A DNA stretch of 64,000 nucleotides, taken from NCBI GenBank assembly GCA_964017125.1, contig OZ024909.1:49573580-49637579 (forward strand), written 5' to 3'. Of the stretch, positions 60,121 through 64,000 are shown one piece after another. The notes below the pieces were generated by a model. The model did no database searches. It was not told where the DNA came from and saw only the letters and a list, made by a program, of their open reading frames with translations. The stretch comes from Flabesymbios commensalis (Eukaryota; Annelida; Polychaeta; Terebellida; Flabelligeridae). The position numbers and the translations under genes are program-made. Each line of letters starts with the position of its first letter. The first letter of the stretch is position 1.

Positions 60121-60564
60121 ATGATAATCCTGGGGATAGGCCTACTGTGCCATAAGACTGCATGTACATTATTGGTTGGTCGCCTTCCCCCTCCCCCCCC
60201 CCCCCCCCCGGACTCGACCCTGGCCCAGCCTTGGAGGCAGGAGAACCTGTGTTTGTGTCGTTATGTAGGCCTAACTAACATCCCCAATTTGCACTGTAAC
60301 TTGACGTGCACTTATTGTATGCCAACAGACAGAGAGATTCACCCACCATTGACCCTCCATCTACGACATTGATCCAATGTTGAGTCAATGTATCGTGTTT
60401 GCCGGAGTGGATAGCCTAGGCCTCTACTCGTTCTTTATACAGTTCAGTAATACAGACTGGGACGCAATTATCCAGATTCTTTTTCTATCGACTTAGGCCT
60501 ATCTGCCTAAAAGATAAATGTTGCATGGAAAGAGTTAGCCCCCTAATGATTTATTGAATTATCA
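60121..60564. other. No gene recognised; poly-C run
   Basis: A run of about 18 C near 60191-60209. 60355-60405 carries ATTGATCCAATGTTGAGTCA and TATCGTGTTTGCCGG, a degraded CCCAG-type MITE end. Confidence 0.45.
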
Positions 60565-62476
60565 GCTCCCGCCGTCACCGTAGGTGAGACGGAGGGAGCT
60601 ATGGATGCCGCCTCCGTTTTTTTTTTGCCTCTTCTTTTGCCTATAACTTTGTTGGAAAATAAGCTAGGATAACAATTTTTGGTATGTGGGTTACTTCCAG
60701 GTGGATAATGGACAGGTTGAAATATTTTTAATCTGAATTCAATACGCAAGGTCGCAGAGGAGAAAATGATGATGTTACGGCGTTGGGCCGTCCGTAACCA
60801 ATTCGTTTCCGGAGCATATCTCTGAAAGTACTTGTCCGATTGTCTTCAAATTTTACACACAACAGCCCTAGGGGGTCTAGTTGTGCCTTTTGGGGTATTT
60901 GAACTTTGACCTACTTTTGGCTCAGAACTATGACCTATTTAGACGTTTTTACGCGCACTTCGTTTCCGGAGCAGATCTCGAAAAGTACTGGGCCGATGAC
61001 AGTCATATTGCACATGCATGTTCTCTAAGGTCCCTAGTTGTGCCTTTTCAGGTTTTTGGATCTTGACCCAATTTATAACAGCGGTAAATCCGACTGAAAG
61101 ATTTTGCGGAATATCATGAAAACCGCTCAAGATAGCTACACCATTACTATAAAACAAATTGTGAGGTTTCAGGAGAGGATGCATCTTGAAAACTTTCAAG
61201 TCGATAAAATTAAAAATGGCCGCCTATCGGCCATTATTCACCTCGACAGGCCTGATATTGCGGAATATCATGAAAACCGCTCAAGATAACTACACCATTA
61301 ATATCGAATACATTGTAAGGTTTCAGGAGAGGATGCATCTTGAAAAATTTCAAGTTGATCAAATTCAAAATGGCCGCCTATCGGCCATTATTCACCTTGA
61401 CAGGCCTGATATTGTGGAATATCATGAAAACCGCTCAAGATATCTACACCATTACTATAAAACAAATTGTAAGGTTTCAGGAGAGGATGCATTTTGAAAA
61501 AATTCAACTCGTCCAAGTTCAAAATGGCCGCCGATCGGCCATTATTCACTTTCACATGGCCGTTATTTGGTAAGCCGTGCTAGATGGCTAGGCCATTACT
61601 ATGAAACAAAATGTGTGATTTCAGGAGAGGATTCATCTTGAAAAAATTCGACTCAAGACAATTCAAAATGGCCGCTTATCGGCCATCATTCACTTTTACA
61701 TGGCCGATATTTGATCAACTGTGCTAGATGGCTAGACCATTACTATAAAACGAAATGTGAGATTTCAGATGAGGATGAATCAAAATGGCCGCCTTTTCGG
61801 CCATTATTCATTTTCACATGGCTGATATCTGGTAAACCGTGCTAGATGGCTAGACCATTACCTGATTACTATAAAACAAAGTGTGAGTTTTCGGGGGAGG
61901 ATGCACCCTGAAAATTTTTAACTTACGAATTCAAAATGGCCGACAATCAGAATTATTTACCTCGATAGGCCTGATATCAGGTAAACCTTAGCTAGACCAT
62001 TACTATAAAACGAAATGTGACATTTCGGGAGAGGATGCCTTTTAAAAACTTTCGACTCAATCAAATTTAAAATGGCCGCCTATCGGCCACTATTTACTTT
62101 CACATTGCTGATATTTGGTAAACCGTGTTAGTTAGCTGGACCATTACTATAAAACAAAATGTGAGATTACAGGAGAGGATGCATCTTGAAAAAAAATGAC
62201 TTGATCAAATTCAAAATGGCTGCCTATCGGCCATTATTCACTTTCACATAGCCGTTATTTGGTAACTCATTACTATAAAACAAAATTTGAGAGTTCGGGG
62301 GAGGATGCACCCTAAATTTTTAACTAGTTTATCTCTGACAGACTGTCTAGTTCTTATTTTACTCTTAGACTGAGCTTCTTAGACCTAGTTGACCTAGCCT
62401 AGGACTACATTAATAACAAAATTGCTTAAATCAAATTCTAATTCGGAGCGGGAGCTTCTGGACTTATGTAGTCTTG
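60565..62476 (+). mobile_element. Satellite-bearing nonautonomous element, copy Y
   Basis: Same head as copy X (GCTCCCGCCGTCACC...; two CGTTTCCGGAGCA phrases), then about 9 units of the roughly 145-bp monomer (61141, 61297, 61453, 61597, 61738, 61870, 62000, 62147, 62272). Same tail with GAGCGGGAGCTTC, ending ATGTAGTCTTG. Direct orientation, 5.4 kb from copy X. Flanking bases (ATCA left, TTTT right) do not show an obvious TA duplication. Confidence 0.75.
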
Positions 62477-63113
62477 TTTTATTCGTTTCTGGCACATGAA
62501 AAAATACATGTATGTTATCATGGTTATGCACGGAAGTCTTCGTGATGCATATTTCGCAACACAATTCAGAGATAAATAGACCTAAAGCTTCAAGCATGTC
62601 TGTTTTCATACAGCACTGACTGTTTTTTTAATAACTTGGGTATGGGTATGAAATTGCCTGTCTGAAAATGTATGTTCACCGATAGAATGTAGAAATAGGC
62701 ATAGAGTGTATGCCTGAAAATGTCGAAAATAATGTAGAAATATATATAGTTTATGTAGGACTAGGCCTACATTATTCTTTGCTAGTAGTGTATCTTGGCA
62801 GGAAAGGGGTGCATCAATTAATGTTTTTTCAAACGCCATGTTGAAAAGAGACGTCAACCTGTTGCCCAGGTGAAGCTTCTTCCATCAGAGTGACCTCTGA
62901 CCCGACCTGTTGCTGGTGACCCACCCGCCAATCAGAGACGGGGCCCTGCTAGAGCCTTGCGTGACCTTTCTCTCAAACCTCCCCAAGGGTAACCATGGTA
63001 ACACGTACCAGGATGTAACACCTACTGCAGGAATTACCGCTGAACGATTAAAACTACAGCGCTGGAGCCTTATAACACATCAAAAGCGTACAGCAAACTC
63101 TTTATGGTGCATT
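62477..63113. other. No gene recognised
   Basis: Short frames only (up to 83 residues) without domains. Confidence 0.4.
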
Positions 63114-63311
63114 ATACAAACGTGTTTTAATACATGAGGTTGACTATATATATCTTTTTTTTATAGTGTGCTATATCTTATTAGGATTTTCAACTTCTAT
63201 TTCTCTAAAGATATACAAACGTGTTGTAATACATGAGGTTGACTATATATATATATTTTTTTTATAGTGTGCTATATCTTATTAGGATTTTCAACTTCTA
63301 TTTCTCTAAAT
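63114..63311. repeat. 99-bp tandem duplication
   Basis: ATACAAACGTGTT.TAATACAT to TTCTATTTCTCTAAA occurs twice in a row (63114-63212 and 63213-63311), almost identical apart from a T/A run difference. Confidence 0.9.
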
Positions 63312-64000
63312 CTGTATTTTATATGCGAATAAATATTGATAATCTTAACTGTTTTCCGACACCATGGATTTGGAAATTTTGCTTTATTTTTATCTGAAAA
63401 ATTAAACAAACGAAGCACCATCTAGCGAATGTGGACGTTCATTGATATTTTCACCAGGTGGCCACATAACATAGCATACTGCGGCTGACGCCCAGGAAAC
63501 GCCAACCTACCACGAACAACAAAACACAATAATTCATCGCTAGAAGATCAGAGGAACAACAGGAGCGAAAGTTTTGACATTTGTGAGTCATTCAACATAG
63601 GCCTACATTTCAGTATTTTTTTTATGCCTTGGTCATTGACGTGCCTGAAATAATATGCAACACACCTTCATTACTTACAGAAGGCCTGACCATGGACCAG
63701 GCGACTATTTAGCAGTTTAGGGCCTATTATTTAACATTAGCCCTAGACCTACCATATTCATCACATTGTAAAAGTATGCATAGCTATGATGCTATCATTG
63801 CTCTTTCTGACCGGGACACCATCAAACAGGACAAGCCGTGCGCGGGCTTATAGCGTTACGGGTTGGCGTGTTACAATGAGTTACAATGAATTACTCATTT
63901 GTAATCCAGGCTGTAATCCAGTTTGTAATACAGGTGCTCCCGGCAGGTTCTGCCAGAGGTCGGCGGGATCATCAAGATAGGCCGTCCACTCAGACGCGTC
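63312..64000. other. No gene recognised
   Basis: Spacer with a GTTACAATGAGTTACAATGA direct repeat and TGTAATCCAG words near 63870-63925. A 64-residue frame at the end has no recognisable domain. Confidence 0.4.

Overview
This window is repeat-dominated DNA from an animal genome. I see no intact host gene in it. AT-rich spacers, dense MITEs and SINEs, minisatellites and the recurring TAGGCCTAC-type words resemble marine invertebrate deuterostomes (echinoderm or hemichordate). That placement is a weak inference from texture, not a marker-based assignment.

Layout. (1) 1-17266: a Ty3/gypsy LTR retrotransposon on the minus strand, followed by its right flank, then a near-identical second copy. 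Flank and element are repeated together, so this is a tandem segmental duplication of about 9.1 kb (unit 1 at 873-9973, unit 2 at 9974-19075), not two insertions. LTR divergence (6 differences in 374) exceeds divergence between the duplicated units (1 difference in the same LTR interval), so insertion came first and duplication later, unless the duplication is an assembly artefact. (2) 18517-24157: a complete-looking foldback transposon. It has 8-bp target-site duplications (ATGTTATT), long inverted arms built of a 164-bp tandem repeat, clusters of TTTCGACACA at both tips, and a fragment of MULE-type transposase in the loop. It is organised like Drosophila FB-NOF. The duplication breakpoint lies inside its left arm. 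(3) 27442-31452: an interval bounded by inverted GGGGTAATA-rich ends that holds a long polypurine stretch. (4) 36241-39243: a 3-kb near-perfect palindrome flanked by TA. (5) 44-62 kb: three copies of a satellite-bearing nonautonomous element (44426, 55120-57571, 60565-62476). The two long copies carry about 11 and 9 units of a roughly 145-bp monomer with an internal hairpin. (6) Six copies of a dimeric tRNA-derived SINE, four plus and two minus, most with clear target-site duplications. (7) A degraded C2H2 zinc-finger gene (52400-52980, minus) and a hAT transposase remnant (59840-60110, minus). (8) Two TTAA-flanked palindromic MITEs, a 108-bp hairpin MITE, and a family of roughly 105-bp MITEs with CCCAG-type ends.

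The nesting gives a partial chronology: an old repeat (R) was split by a satellite-bearing element and by a SINE. The LTR element landed beside the foldback element, and the block was then duplicated through the foldback arm. Boundaries were read by eye. No database search was possible, so family names rest on recognised motifs.
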